From Saccharopolyspora oryzae (GTDB taxonomy: Bacteria > Actinomycetota > Actinomycetes > Mycobacteriales > Pseudonocardiaceae), in the NCBI RefSeq assembly GCF_027853915.1, contig NZ_JAQGLA010000069.1, forward strand, positions 1 through 43,491: a stretch of 43,491 bases of DNA. Direction: 5' to 3'. A program made the translations under genes and the position numbers. Shown here piece after piece: positions 8,701 to 15,425 of this stretch. The first letter of the stretch is position 1. Each line of letters opens with the position of its first letter. The notes beneath the pieces are model-generated. The model did no database searches. It was not told the origin of the DNA and worked only from the letters and a program-made list of their open reading frames with translations.

Positions 8701-9168
8701 CTGCACAAGCTGATGGCTTACAAGGACGAGTACGAGGTGGCCCGGCTGTCGCTGGACGAGCGCCTGCTGGCGGACGTCGAAGCCCAGTTCGGCGCGGGTT
8801 CCCGCTATTCGTTCCGCCTGCACCCGCCGGTGCTGCGCGCGCTGGGCATGAACCGCAAGATCAGCCTCGGCCCGTGGTTCCGCCAGGTACTCCGGCTGCT
8901 GCGCACGATGCGCAAGGTGCGCGGCACCCGCCTGGACCCGTTCGGCTACGCCAAGGTCCGCCGCGTGGAGCGCGAACTGGTCGAGCAGTACCGCGGTGTC
9001 GTCGAGCAGGCCATGGCCACCGACCACCCGGCCCTGCTGGAGCTGGCCGAGCTGCCGGACGTGATCCGCGGCTACGAGGACATCAAGCTGTCCAACGTGC
9101 AGGACTACCGCGAGAAGCAGGCCGAACTCCTCAAGTCCCCGACGTCCGAGCGGGTCGCCGCGCTCTGA
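5743..9168 (+). CDS. Indolepyruvate ferredoxin oxidoreductase, fused alpha-gamma chain (IorAB type)
   Basis: A 1141-residue enzyme that oxidatively decarboxylates arylpyruvates to acyl-CoA with ferredoxin as electron acceptor, in aromatic amino acid breakdown. In order: an alpha/transketolase-like N-terminal half (FVSGYEGSPLAGFD, GLNEELAATSVLGSQ), a cysteine pair in CSGCPHNSSTK (from about 424), the thiamine diphosphate region GAGIGCHTMALFMDP to GITQMGGEGAQWIG, ferredoxin-like cysteines in CEGCGDCGAKSNC (from about 627) plus CNVDYSCLSGDCPSF, then the gamma domain (GVGGTGVVTVTQ, about 712) and a C-terminal DUF6537-like helical part. ATG 5743 follows AAGGAG at 5731. It is divergent from the Lrp-type gene. 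Confidence 0.9.
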   Translation: MAAFTLDDRYLRDAGTVYVTGVQALVRMLFDRIRLDRRAGSNTAAFVSGYEGSPLAGFDLELARRAKLLAEHDVVHRPGLNEELAATSVLGSQLAERLGTQRPDGVLGVWYGKAPGLDRAGDALRHANMAGTDPRGGAVALVGDDPNAKSSTVPAHSEAALADLQIPTFFPADSQDLLDFGRHAVELSRASGLWSALKVVANVADAAGTAVVTPDWTPPEMRPEAYSHRPSARLLGAELAGLESSLYNVRVPLALEYLRASGVNRITHSSSSDRIGIVTAGKSYLDLRQALRTIGLEEQDLARFGIRLLKLGAIHPVEPTIVREFAEGLTEIVVVEEKRAFLEPVIKEVLYGCPDAPRVHGKKTPDGRTLFTELGELDPDKIARGLADRLTAHGEIPQIDAWRQRRRRERISVPLLARTPYFCSGCPHNSSTKVPDGTVVGAGIGCHTMALFMDPDQVGDVVGITQMGGEGAQWIGMAPFVGTEHFVQNIGDGTFTHSGSLAVRAAAAAGVNITYKLLHNSAVAMTGGQDAVGALPVGKIAELLLLEGASKVVVTSDAPKRLTGKLPRGVTVRHRDEMLDAQAELAKVPGVTVLIHDQECAAEKRRKRRRGKQETPPEKVLINERVCEGCGDCGAKSNCLSVQPVSTEFGRKTRIHQSSCNVDYSCLSGDCPSFLTVVPSGRKKRREISELTTGELPEPQRGDDDFTVRITGVGGTGVVTVTQILATAAVIDGRQVRTLDQIGLAQKGGAVVSDLKITSAVVEQAAKLAAGECDLYLGCDLLVAADPVHLAAADADRTTAVVSTTEVPTGRMVVDTEVSFPQQSGIRSTLDDATARAYYLDARGLAEELFDDDQFANILQLGAAYQCGALQLSAESIEQAIELNGAAVAANIQAFRRGRQAIADPDALQAEIAPAPVEAPAPSPAAQRVRAIVKAAEGSELARLLDIRIPDLVDYQDEEYARSYAEFVERVRRESTTAVAEAVARNLHKLMAYKDEYEVARLSLDERLLADVEAQFGAGSRYSFRLHPPVLRALGMNRKISLGPWFRQVLRLLRTMRKVRGTRLDPFGYAKVRRVERELVEQYRGVVEQAMATDHPALLELAELPDVIRGYEDIKLSNVQDYREKQAELLKSPTSERVAAL

Positions 9169-9192
9169 CCCGCGCCGAGGGGCCGGGGTCCC

Positions 9193-9253
9193 GCAGTTTC
9201 AATGGAAACTGTGATCCGCCGTGCCTGGGTTCCGCAGTTTCAATTGAAACTGC
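9193..9253. repeat. Class B tandem palindrome pair (locus 1)
   Basis: Two copies of a palindromic 20-mer: GCAGTTTCAATGGAAACTGT at 9193-9212 and the perfect palindrome GCAGTTTCAATTGAAACTGC at 9234-9253. Starts are 41 bp apart with a 21-bp spacer. They lie downstream of the indolepyruvate oxidoreductase stop, in a gap between convergent genes. The same 41-bp spacing recurs at 21134-21194 with an unrelated spacer sequence. Confidence 0.85.
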
Positions 9254-9319
9254 ACACCCGGGCGTGTCGGGACCCCGGCGTGTCGGGCGCCCGACATGCC
9301 CGGGTGCGGGGGGATTGGT

Positions 9320-9363
9320 GCGATTTCAATGGAAATTTGACCTCGAAATTCCATTGAAATCGC
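9320..9363. repeat. Class A palindromic repeat (copy 2)
   Basis: Arms GCGATTTCAATGGAA (9320-9334) and TTCCATTGAAATCGC (9349-9363) are perfect 15-bp complements. Cores start at 9323 and 9347, 24 bp apart, as in the other class A copies. It lies 25 bp before the stop of the minus-strand Gre-type gene and 66 bp after a class B pair, so the convergent gap holds both layouts. Confidence 0.85.
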
Positions 9364-9388
9364 GGTCGGAGCCCCGGCCCCTCGGTCG

Positions 9389-9841
9389 TCAGCTCGGTCG
9401 GCGGATGCTGAGGACTTCGACCTCGGCTTGGCCGTCGGGCGTCGGATACCGGACCGTCTCGCCCTGCTGGCTGTGCACCAGCGCCAGTCCCAGCGGGCTT
9501 TCGGAGGTCACCGTGATGTCCTCCTCTCCGGCCAGGACTTCCTCGGGGATCGCCACGACCTTGTAGGTCTGGGTCGAACCGTCGGCCGAGCGCAGCACCA
9601 CTTCGGTCCCCGGGGCCACGCCCTGCACCTCGATCCCACCGGCGAGCAGGTTCTCCAGTTCGGCGATGCGGTCGTCGATCGCGACGATCTCGTCCCCGCC
9701 CTGCAGCTCCTGCGACGAGTCGCCGCTGTCGCCCGGGCCGGCGCTCTGCACCAGCTCGTCCACCAGCCGCTTCCGCCGCTCCCGCAGCGAGCGGATCTCC
9801 TCCGCCAGCCGCTCTCGCGTGGTCGATTCCGCACCGGCCAT
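9389..9841 (-). CDS. GreA/GreB-family transcript-cleavage factor paralogue
   Basis: A 150-residue protein with an N-terminal coiled-coil hairpin (TTRERLAEEIRSLRERRKRL to DDRIAELENLLAG) and a C-terminal FKBP-like Gre domain (GTEVVLRSADGSTQTYKVV, SPLGLALVHSQQGETV). It should enter the RNA polymerase secondary channel. The coil tip reads GDSGDSSQELQ and not the usual GDLREN of cleavage-active GreA, so the acidic pair is shifted. It may be a paralogue that modulates or inhibits polymerase and not the housekeeping GreA. ATG 9841 follows GGAGGAG; the open frame upstream of it has no better start. Confidence 0.75.
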   Translation of the reverse strand: MAGAESTTRERLAEEIRSLRERRKRLVDELVQSAGPGDSGDSSQELQGGDEIVAIDDRIAELENLLAGGIEVQGVAPGTEVVLRSADGSTQTYKVVAIPEEVLAGEEDITVTSESPLGLALVHSQQGETVRYPTPDGQAEVEVLSIRRPS

Positions 9842-9854
9842 CGCCGCTCCTCCC

Positions 9855-9886
9855 CCGAAGTTTCCGCAGCTCATGCTCAACTTCGG
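9855..9886. terminator. Weak hairpin between the ClpC2-type and Gre genes
   Basis: CCGAAGTT (9855-9862) and AACTTCGG (9879-9886) can pair as an 8-bp stem with a 16-base loop. It lies downstream of the minus-strand clpC2-type gene and just before the Gre ribosome-binding site. It could end the upstream transcript or be a protein site. Confidence 0.35.
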
Positions 9887-9911
9887 CGGCTGGCAGCACA
9901 ACTCGATCAGG

Positions 9912-10646
9912 TCACTCCGCGAGCTTCCCGGTGATCTCGGCCAGGTTGGCCGCGATGTTCTCCTCGCAGGCGGCCTTCTCGATCCCGAACCCGGAGAGCA
10001 CGCCGGTCCCGGCCTCGTTCTCCAGCAGCGCCAGCAGGATGTGCTCGGTGCCGACGTAGTTGTGCCCGAGCCGCAGCGCTTCCCGGAAGGTCAGCTCCAG
10101 CACCTTCTTCGCCGCCCCGTCGAACGGGACGAGCGCCGGCATCTCATCGGCCGCGGCGGGGAGCGACTCGACCACCGCCTCTCGAACGGCGTCGAGCGAA
10201 ACGCCCTGCGCGACGATGGCCTTGGCGCCGAGCCCGTCGGGCTCCCCCAGCACTCCGAGCACCAGGTGCTCCGGCTGGATCTCGGCGTTCTCGGCCGCGC
10301 GGGCCTCGTTCTGCGCCAGCACCACGACGTTGCGGGCGCGCGGGGTGAACCGGCTGAACCCCTGGCTGGGGTCGAGGTCGGAGACCTCACCGGGCCCCTT
10401 CGGCACGAACCGCTTCTGCGCGGCCTGCTTGCTGACGCCCATGCTCTTGCCGATGTCGGTCCACGAGGCCCCGGACCGCCGGGCCTGGTCGACGAAGTGC
10501 CCGATCAGGTGGTCGGCGACCTCCCCGAGGTGCTCCCCGGCGACAACGGCGCTGGAGAGCTGTTCGAGCGCGTCGCCGTGCACCTTCTTGATGGCGTTGA
10601 TCAACTCGTCCAGCGAAACGTGGTTGGAAATCTTCATCTCATCCAT
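9912..10646 (-). CDS. clpC2: ClpC2-type HTH and Clp N-domain protein (no ATPase)
   Basis: A 244-residue protein. Residues 60-80 form a helix-turn-helix (SWTDIGKSMGVSKQAAQKRF), and residues about 100-240 are Clp_N repeats (FTPRARNVVVLAQNEAR, IQPEHLVLGVLGE, LGHNYVGTEHILLALL) as at the ClpC N-terminus. No Walker ATPase module follows. The architecture and length match mycobacterial ClpC2, which is known to repress its own gene and to be released by ClpC1-targeting cyclic peptides such as cyclomarin, soaking up the drug. The two 19-bp palindromes at the start codon fit autorepression. ATG 10646 is preferred because a promoter places transcription start on it; M4 at 10637 is the alternative. Confidence 0.82.
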   Translation of the reverse strand: MDEMKISNHVSLDELINAIKKVHGDALEQLSSAVVAGEHLGEVADHLIGHFVDQARRSGASWTDIGKSMGVSKQAAQKRFVPKGPGEVSDLDPSQGFSRFTPRARNVVVLAQNEARAAENAEIQPEHLVLGVLGEPDGLGAKAIVAQGVSLDAVREAVVESLPAAADEMPALVPFDGAAKKVLELTFREALRLGHNYVGTEHILLALLENEAGTGVLSGFGIEKAACEENIAANLAEITGKLAE

Positions 10647-10681
10647 ACGTCAACCATAGGTTGACGCTCTCTTGTCGTCAA
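10646..10681 (-). promoter_or_regulatory. Predicted SigA-type promoter giving a leaderless clpC2-type mRNA
   Basis: Read on the minus strand, TTGACG (10681-10676) and TATGGT (10658-10653) are separated by exactly 17 bases. Seven bases downstream of the -10 box lies the A of ATG 10646, so transcription is predicted to begin on the start codon. The -35 box is inside operator 2 and the -10 box inside operator 1. Confidence 0.7.
10648..10666. promoter_or_regulatory. Operator 1 (19-bp palindrome) of the clpC2-type gene
   Basis: CGTCAACCATAGGTTGACG: 8-bp arms CGTCAACC/GGTTGACG around a 3-bp centre. It covers the predicted -10 box and ends one base before the start codon, so a bound repressor would block initiation. 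The likely ligand is the gene's own HTH protein. Confidence 0.75.
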
Positions 10682-10694
10682 CCACAAGTTGACG
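10676..10694. promoter_or_regulatory. Operator 2 (19-bp palindrome) of the clpC2-type gene
   Basis: CGTCAACCACAAGTTGACG: 7-bp arms, start-to-start spacing 28 bp from operator 1. It contains the predicted -35 box. It also overlaps the stop codon (10678-10680) of the upstream minus-strand gene. Confidence 0.75.
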
Positions 10695-11004
10695 ATCGTG
10701 CGGGGAGTCGCTCCGCCAACGTCCGAGCGAACGCAAGAGCAGCAGGATCGACGGGTTCCTGCTCAGCAGCCGACCGCAGCCAGTCGGCGAGCGGCGCCGC
10801 GAGAGCCGGCGAGAAAGCAGCGATCCACCGAGCGCTCCTGGCCCGCGCCTCGGCGACGTGCTCGGTCGAACCGCCACCGAGATCGGCGACCACCTCCGGC
10901 CGCGTGGCGAGCAACCCGCCAACACGCCAGTCCCCACCAGTGGAAGCGGCAGCAAGCCGCTCCAACGCCCCCGCAACCTCGACGAGCTCGTCCCGCTGAC
11001 CCAT
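10678..11004 (-). CDS. Small hypothetical protein upstream of the clpC2-type gene
   Basis: A 108-residue, Ala-rich, helical-looking soluble protein starting MGQRDELVEVAGALERLAAA, with a later segment AFSPALAAPLADWLRSAAEQ. I do not recognise a family. No signal or membrane segment is visible. ATG 11004 is the first start that gives normal codon use; a longer frame to 11265 reads across the divergent gene and is rejected. Its stop lies inside operator 2 of the clpC2-type gene, so its transcript runs into the clpC2 promoter. Confidence 0.55.
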   Translation of the reverse strand: MGQRDELVEVAGALERLAAASTGGDWRVGGLLATRPEVVADLGGGSTEHVAEARARSARWIAAFSPALAAPLADWLRSAAEQEPVDPAALAFARTLAERLPARSSTCG

Positions 11005-11114
11005 GCCCACATCATCCGCGCACCGGCACCCGCACGCGCAGCACCCGGTCGCGAAGCGCTTGCATCCAGCGAAAACCCGCGCTGCCGCGCCCGAACGAGC
11101 TCTAAGATCCACTG

Positions 11115-11585
11115 ATGCAGATCTCGACCTCGGTGCCCTACGACGAACAGCGCCTGCGACGCACGTTGCGCTTCCTCGCCAACCGCCAGATGAAGCCCTT
11201 CCGCATCCTGGGCGTGGTCGTCCTCGTCCTCGGCGCCGCGGTCCTCGCGCTCGACCCGACGTCATCCGCCGGATACGGCATCCTCGCCGGCGGCCTGGTG
11301 CTGCTGTTCGCGGTCGTCCCGATCACGGTGGCCTCGGGAATGCGCATGCAGTCCGAAGTGATCAAGCAGGGCTACCACCTGTCCCTGACCGACGAATGGG
11401 CCCAGATCACCTACCCCCTGGCGGAATCCCGCTTCCGCTGGCAAGGCCTGAACCGGATAGTCGAAACCCCGGAAGCCTGGTACGCGATGTTCGGCAAAGC
11501 CCAAGCCCTGACGATCCCGAAAGAACTCATGACCCCCGAACAGCGGGAGGAGTTCGCCGCTTTCGCGGCCCACCTGTCGAAGTAG
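11115..11585 (+). CDS. YcxB-like membrane protein
   Basis: A 156-residue protein. An N-terminal VPYDEQRLRRTLRFL segment is followed by two adjacent membrane helices (ILGVVVLVLGAAVLAL and GILAGGLVLLFAVVPITVA), then a cytoplasmic C-terminal domain with WAQITYPLAESRFRWQGLNRIVETPEAWYAMF. This is the layout of the YcxB family, of unknown function. ATG 11115 has only a weak ribosome site. The last 59 bases overlap, antisense, the end of the SDR-DUF2867 gene. Confidence 0.65.
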   Translation: MQISTSVPYDEQRLRRTLRFLANRQMKPFRILGVVVLVLGAAVLALDPTSSAGYGILAGGLVLLFAVVPITVASGMRMQSEVIKQGYHLSLTDEWAQITYPLAESRFRWQGLNRIVETPEAWYAMFGKAQALTIPKELMTPEQREEFAAFAAHLSK

Positions 11586-13071
11586 TCCCGACGGCGCTGG
11601 ACGCACTTCGAGCGGCAGCACCGAGAATCCTGCGCACCATGCCGCCGAAGACCAAGCCGTGGAACGGCGCCGCCGCCCACCAGTAGAGGTGCCCCAGCAG
11701 GCCGCGGGGGATGAACACCGCGCGCTGCCGGTAGCGCGTACCGCCCTGCGCAGGCTCGACGGACAGCTCCAGCCAAGCCCGGCCCGGCACCTTCATCTCG
11801 GCGCGCAGCCGGAGGAAACGGCCCTCCGCCAGCTCCTCGACCCGCCACCAGTCCAGCGCATCGCCCGTGCGCAGCCGCTCCTGATCACGCCGTCCGCGGC
11901 GCAGGCCGACGCCGCCCAGCAGCCGGTCGATCCACCCCCGCACCGCCCAGGCGAGCGGGAACGAGTACCAACCGTTGCGGCCGCCGATGCCTTCGACAAC
12001 GCGCCAGACGGCCTCCGGGGACTCGCTGGTGATGCGCTCGCGCACATCCCGGTAGACGGTGCCACCGGACCACTCCGGGTCGGACGGGATCGGCTCCCAC
12101 GGGGCGCTGACCGGTGACGCGTCCGACCACCGCGTCTCGACCTCACCGCGCTGGATCTTGCGCAGCGCCAACGCGACCGCATCGCGGAAGCGGGTCAGCC
12201 CTCCCTCGGGGCGCGCGATGTGGTCGTCGATGTCGTGCTCGGCGCAGACGGCCTCGCTGACCAGCGACTCGATCAGCGGCATGCCGATGCTGCGCGGCAC
12301 CGGGGTCACGATGTTGATCCACAGCGAGCTGAGCTTGGGCGACAGGACGCTGACCGGCACCATCAGCCGCCGCGGAAGTCCGGCCACCGCGGCGTAGGTG
12401 CGCATCATCTCCGCGTAGGTGAGGACGTCCGGACCGCCGATGTCGAAGGACCGGTTGACCTCGGCGGGCAGATCCGCCGCCGCGACCAGGTAGTGCAGCA
12501 CGTCCCGCACGGCGACCGGCTGGACGCGGTTGCTCACCCAGCGCGGCGTGACCATCGCAGGCAGGCGCTCGGTGAGGTACCGCAACATCTCGAAGCTGGC
12601 CGAACCGGAACCGATGATCACCGCAGCCTGCAGGACCGCAGTCGGCACGCCGCTGCTCAGCAGCGTCTCCCCCACCTCGGCGCGCGACCGCAGGTGCTCC
12701 GACAACTGCCCGGTGGCGGGATGAACTCCGCCGAGGTAGACGATCCGCGACACCCCGGCCTGCTGCGCAGCCCGCCCCGCGATGGACGCCGCACGCCGGT
12801 CCAGATCGCCGAAACCCTTCTGCTGCAAGGAATGCACGAGGTAGTACAGGACGTCCACGCCTTCGCAGGCCGCCCGCACCTCATCGGCGTCCAGCAGGTC
12901 TCCGCGCACCACCTCGACCTGGTCGCGCCACGGCACGTCGCGGAGCTTCTCCGGCGTCCGGACCAAGCAACGCACCCGGTACCCGCCGACCAGCAAACGC
13001 GGCACGAGCCGCCCACCCACGTAGCCGGTGGCGCCGGTCACCAAGCACAACTTCGATCCCCCGGTTCCCAT
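11527..13071 (-). CDS. SDR-family oxidoreductase with C-terminal DUF2867
   Basis: A 514-residue, two-domain protein. The N-terminal Rossmann domain begins LCLVTGATGYVGGRLVPRLL and has the NAD(P)-sugar-epimerase-like VDVLYYLVHSL and GVSRIVYLGGVHP segments. The C-terminal DUF2867 domain (from about residue 330) carries WRVVEGIGGRNGWYSFPLAW and ends near GHLYWWAAAPFHGLVFGGM. ATG 13071 is chosen because the Rossmann motif follows at once; an in-frame GTG lies at 13146. Homologues commonly sit near photolyase genes, as here (divergent neighbour at 13224). The C-terminal tail runs antisense into the ycxB-like gene. Confidence 0.82.
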   Translation of the reverse strand: MGTGGSKLCLVTGATGYVGGRLVPRLLVGGYRVRCLVRTPEKLRDVPWRDQVEVVRGDLLDADEVRAACEGVDVLYYLVHSLQQKGFGDLDRRAASIAGRAAQQAGVSRIVYLGGVHPATGQLSEHLRSRAEVGETLLSSGVPTAVLQAAVIIGSGSASFEMLRYLTERLPAMVTPRWVSNRVQPVAVRDVLHYLVAAADLPAEVNRSFDIGGPDVLTYAEMMRTYAAVAGLPRRLMVPVSVLSPKLSSLWINIVTPVPRSIGMPLIESLVSEAVCAEHDIDDHIARPEGGLTRFRDAVALALRKIQRGEVETRWSDASPVSAPWEPIPSDPEWSGGTVYRDVRERITSESPEAVWRVVEGIGGRNGWYSFPLAWAVRGWIDRLLGGVGLRRGRRDQERLRTGDALDWWRVEELAEGRFLRLRAEMKVPGRAWLELSVEPAQGGTRYRQRAVFIPRGLLGHLYWWAAAPFHGLVFGGMVRRILGAAARSASSAVGTTSTGGPRKRRTPPAVRGS

Positions 13072-13223
13072 CCGCGCTGGGTACCCCGTTTCCGCACCGG
13101 GCAAGCGGAACCCCGTTCCACGATCGGGTTGAGCGGAGTCCGGCACGCCGTTGTCCGAAGGGGGTTCGCGACTTCGCCCGCTGATAGCCTCGACCGAATT
13201 CCCGTGAGACGAGGGCGAAATCG

Positions 13224-14582
13224 TTGCGCACGTCGATCTGCCTGTTCACCCGCGATCTGCGGGTCCACGACAACCCGGTCCTGCAGCACGCCGCACGGGC
13301 TGATCGGGTGATCCCTCTGTTCGTGCTCGACGAAGCAGTGCTGCGCGGCCCCTTCACCCGGCCGAACCGCACCGCTTTCCTGCTGGACTGCCTCCGAGAC
13401 CTGCGCACTTCGCTCGGTGAGCTCGGCGGCGGTCTCGTCGTGCGAACCGGCACTCCCGCAACCGAGGTCGCGGGGCTGGCCGACGAGGTGGGCGCGACCG
13501 AAGTCCACGTGGCCGCCGACGTCAGCGCCTACGCGCAAGCCCGCGAGGACAGCCTGCGAGAGGCTCTGCGCACCCGCGAGTGCGCGCTGCACGTCCACGA
13601 CGCCGTGGTGACCGCGCACCCACCGGGCGACCTCGTCCCGGGCGGCAAAGACCACTTCGCTGTGTTCACCCCGTACTTCCGCCGCTGGGCCGCCGCGCCG
13701 ATGCGACGCGTCGCGGCCATGCCCGAGGCGCTGCGGATGCCTCGGCTGCGGACCGGCAAACTGCCCGCCCGCGAGGAGCTCTGCCCCGGGGAGCTGTCGC
13801 CGGAGCTGCCGACCGGCGGCGAGTCCGCGGGTCGGCAGCTCGCGCGGCAGTGGTTCGCCGACGGGATCGCGGAGTACGAGAGCGGACACGACGACCTCGC
13901 CGGCGACGCGACGTCGCGGCTGTCGCCGTACCTGCACTTCGGCTGCGTATCCCCGGTCGAACTCGTCGACCGGGCCGGGAACAGCGAACCCGAGCGCGCC
14001 TTCGTCCGCCAGCTCGCCTGGCGGGACTTCCACCACCAGGTGCTCGCCGCTCGCCCCGCGTCCAGCCACCGCGACTACCGCCCGAGGGGCGATCGGTGGC
14101 GCGAAGACCCGGAGGCGTTCCGGGCGTGGTGCGACGGCCGCACCGGCGTTCCCCTCGTCGATGCCGGGATGCGCCAGCTCGCGGCGGAGGGCTGGATGCA
14201 CAACAGGGCACGGATGATCACGGCCTGCTTCCTGGCCAAGACGCTCCACCTCGACTGGCGCCTGGGTGCCCAGCACTTCCTCGACCTGCTGGTGGACGGC
14301 GACATCGCCAACAACAACATGAACTGGCAGTGGATGGCGGGCACCGGCACCGATACCCGCCCGAACCGGGTGCTCAACCCCGTCCGCCAAGCCGAGCGGT
14401 ACGACCCGACCGGCGAGTACATCCGCCGCTACGTCCCGGAACTGCGCAGCCTGCCCGCGAAGGCGCTGCACGACCCGCGGCGCATCGACCCAGCCGACCT
14501 CGACCGCCTCGGCTATCCCGCCCCGATCGTCGACGTCGACGCGGCCAACGCGCAGTTCCGCGCCGACCGCGGACAACCGTGA
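13224..14582 (+). CDS. phr: Cryptochrome/DNA photolyase (class I)
   Basis: A 452-residue flavoprotein that repairs UV-induced pyrimidine dimers with blue light. The N-terminal antenna domain starts TSICLFTRDLRVHDNPVL. The FAD domain includes RLSPYLHFGCVSP, QLAWRDFHHQVL, GVPLVDAGMRQL, GWMHNRARMI, and the strongly conserved DGDIANNNMNWQW to RVLNPVRQAERYDPTGEYIRRY region. Length is standard. The start is TTG 13224 after GAGGG at 13211-13215. It is divergent from the SDR-DUF2867 gene and converges on tspO. Confidence 0.93.
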   Translation: MRTSICLFTRDLRVHDNPVLQHAARADRVIPLFVLDEAVLRGPFTRPNRTAFLLDCLRDLRTSLGELGGGLVVRTGTPATEVAGLADEVGATEVHVAADVSAYAQAREDSLREALRTRECALHVHDAVVTAHPPGDLVPGGKDHFAVFTPYFRRWAAAPMRRVAAMPEALRMPRLRTGKLPAREELCPGELSPELPTGGESAGRQLARQWFADGIAEYESGHDDLAGDATSRLSPYLHFGCVSPVELVDRAGNSEPERAFVRQLAWRDFHHQVLAARPASSHRDYRPRGDRWREDPEAFRAWCDGRTGVPLVDAGMRQLAAEGWMHNRARMITACFLAKTLHLDWRLGAQHFLDLLVDGDIANNNMNWQWMAGTGTDTRPNRVLNPVRQAERYDPTGEYIRRYVPELRSLPAKALHDPRRIDPADLDRLGYPAPIVDVDAANAQFRADRGQP

Positions 14583-14591
14583 CGCCAGCGG

Positions 14592-15083
14592 TCAGTTCAG
14601 CGCCACGATCGACGCGTTGAGCGCCGTGGCGAACAGCGTCCAAGCCAGGTAGGGCAACAGCAGCACCCCCGCCAACCGATCTCGCCGCCAGAACAGCACC
14701 GCAGTCACCACGATCACGACGTCGAGCAGGACGATCTCGAACAACGCCGACGGGCGCTGGCCCGCGACGAAGAACAACGGCGTCCACGCAGCGTTGAGCA
14801 CCAGGTTCACCCCGTACCAAGCCATGGCGGGGCCTCGCGACCGGCCCGGCCCGGCGCACCAAGCACGCCACCCGGCGACCGCCATCAAGGCGTACAGGAC
14901 CGTCCACACCGGGCCGAACAACCACGGAGGCGGGGCCCATGGCGGTTGCTGCAGCGACGCGTACTGCTCGGCGGACGTGGCCGCGGCAATCGACCCGATC
15001 ACCGCGACCACCAGCACTGCGCCGATGAGAACCGCTGCGGCGGCGACAGCTTCCCGCTTCGAGCACCGCATCTCGGCGAACAT
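14592..15083 (-). CDS. tspO: TspO/MBR family tryptophan-rich membrane protein
   Basis: A 163-residue, five-helix membrane protein. The family signature PPWAPPPWLFGPVWTVLYALM is present in the first third, and VNLVLNAAWTPLFF and LLPYLAWTLFATALN follow. TspO proteins bind porphyrins or tetrapyrroles and are linked to light and oxygen control. ATG 15083 follows GGAGGCAGGAC. The stop is 9 bp from the photolyase stop (convergent). Its location beside photolyase and sigK/cfa remnants suggests a former light-stress locus. Confidence 0.9.
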   Translation of the reverse strand: MFAEMRCSKREAVAAAAVLIGAVLVVAVIGSIAAATSAEQYASLQQPPWAPPPWLFGPVWTVLYALMAVAGWRAWCAGPGRSRGPAMAWYGVNLVLNAAWTPLFFVAGQRPSALFEIVLLDVVIVVTAVLFWRRDRLAGVLLLPYLAWTLFATALNASIVALN

Positions 15084-15123
15084 GTCCTGCCTCCAGCTGA
15101 TCCATGCCGGTCGGGACGGGTGC

Positions 15124-15417
15124 TCAGGCAGGCAGCGGCATCACGACGTCGTCGAGGCGCCCACCGCGCAGGCACCAGTCGCCGGATCCGTGCTCGTCGA
15201 GCCACCCCAAGCAGTCGCGCAGGCTGATCAGACCGTCCCGCACAGCCCCGCGGCCTGCCGGTAGGTGTACCCGCGGTGGTAGGTCACCAGCACCTCCTGC
15301 GTGACCCCCTCGGACTGCGCCGCATCGAGCACGATGCGCTGCACCAGGCCGAACACCGGGTCCGCGATGTGGTCGTAGAGCTGCGCGAAGGCGGTCTCAT
15401 CACCCCTGGCGACCGCT
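15124..15417 (-). pseudogene. sigK: Remnant of a SigK-type ECF sigma factor gene
   Basis: Minus-strand reading from about 15417 gives AVARGDETAFAQLYD, then HIADPVFGLVQRIV and LDAAQSEGVTQEVL, the sigma region 2 start of SigK. It then jumps directly to VTYHRGYTYRQAAGL, which belongs to region 4.2, so about 80-90 residues between are missing. The frame stops at 15228. In another frame VRDGLISLRDCLG, the SigK C-terminus, continues and ends at 15124. So there is one large in-frame deletion plus a smaller deletion with a frameshift. No start codon or partner anti-sigma gene remains. Confidence 0.75.
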
Positions 15418-15425
15418 CCCCCACC

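Noticed and set aside
5653..9027. 1124-codon open frame on the minus strand
   Set aside because: Shadow of the indolepyruvate oxidoreductase; composition is Arg/Gly/His-rich with no recognisable domain.
10678..11265. Longer 195-codon version of the small gene upstream of clpC2
   Set aside because: The extra N-terminus overlaps the divergent ycxB-like gene and is Arg/Gly-rich non-coding-like sequence; the start at 11004 is more credible.
13038..14576. 512-codon minus-strand frame across the photolyase
   Set aside because: Shadow frame; the plus strand encodes a full-length photolyase with all motifs.
11527..15083. Biosynthetic gene cluster around nat, SDR and methyltransferase genes
   Set aside because: No core synthase, carrier or tailoring set is present; these are scattered housekeeping-type genes.
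15104..15304. Short plus-strand ORFs in the 15.1-15.6 kb interval
   Set aside because: They are antisense to the sigK/CFA remnants and show no protein-like features.
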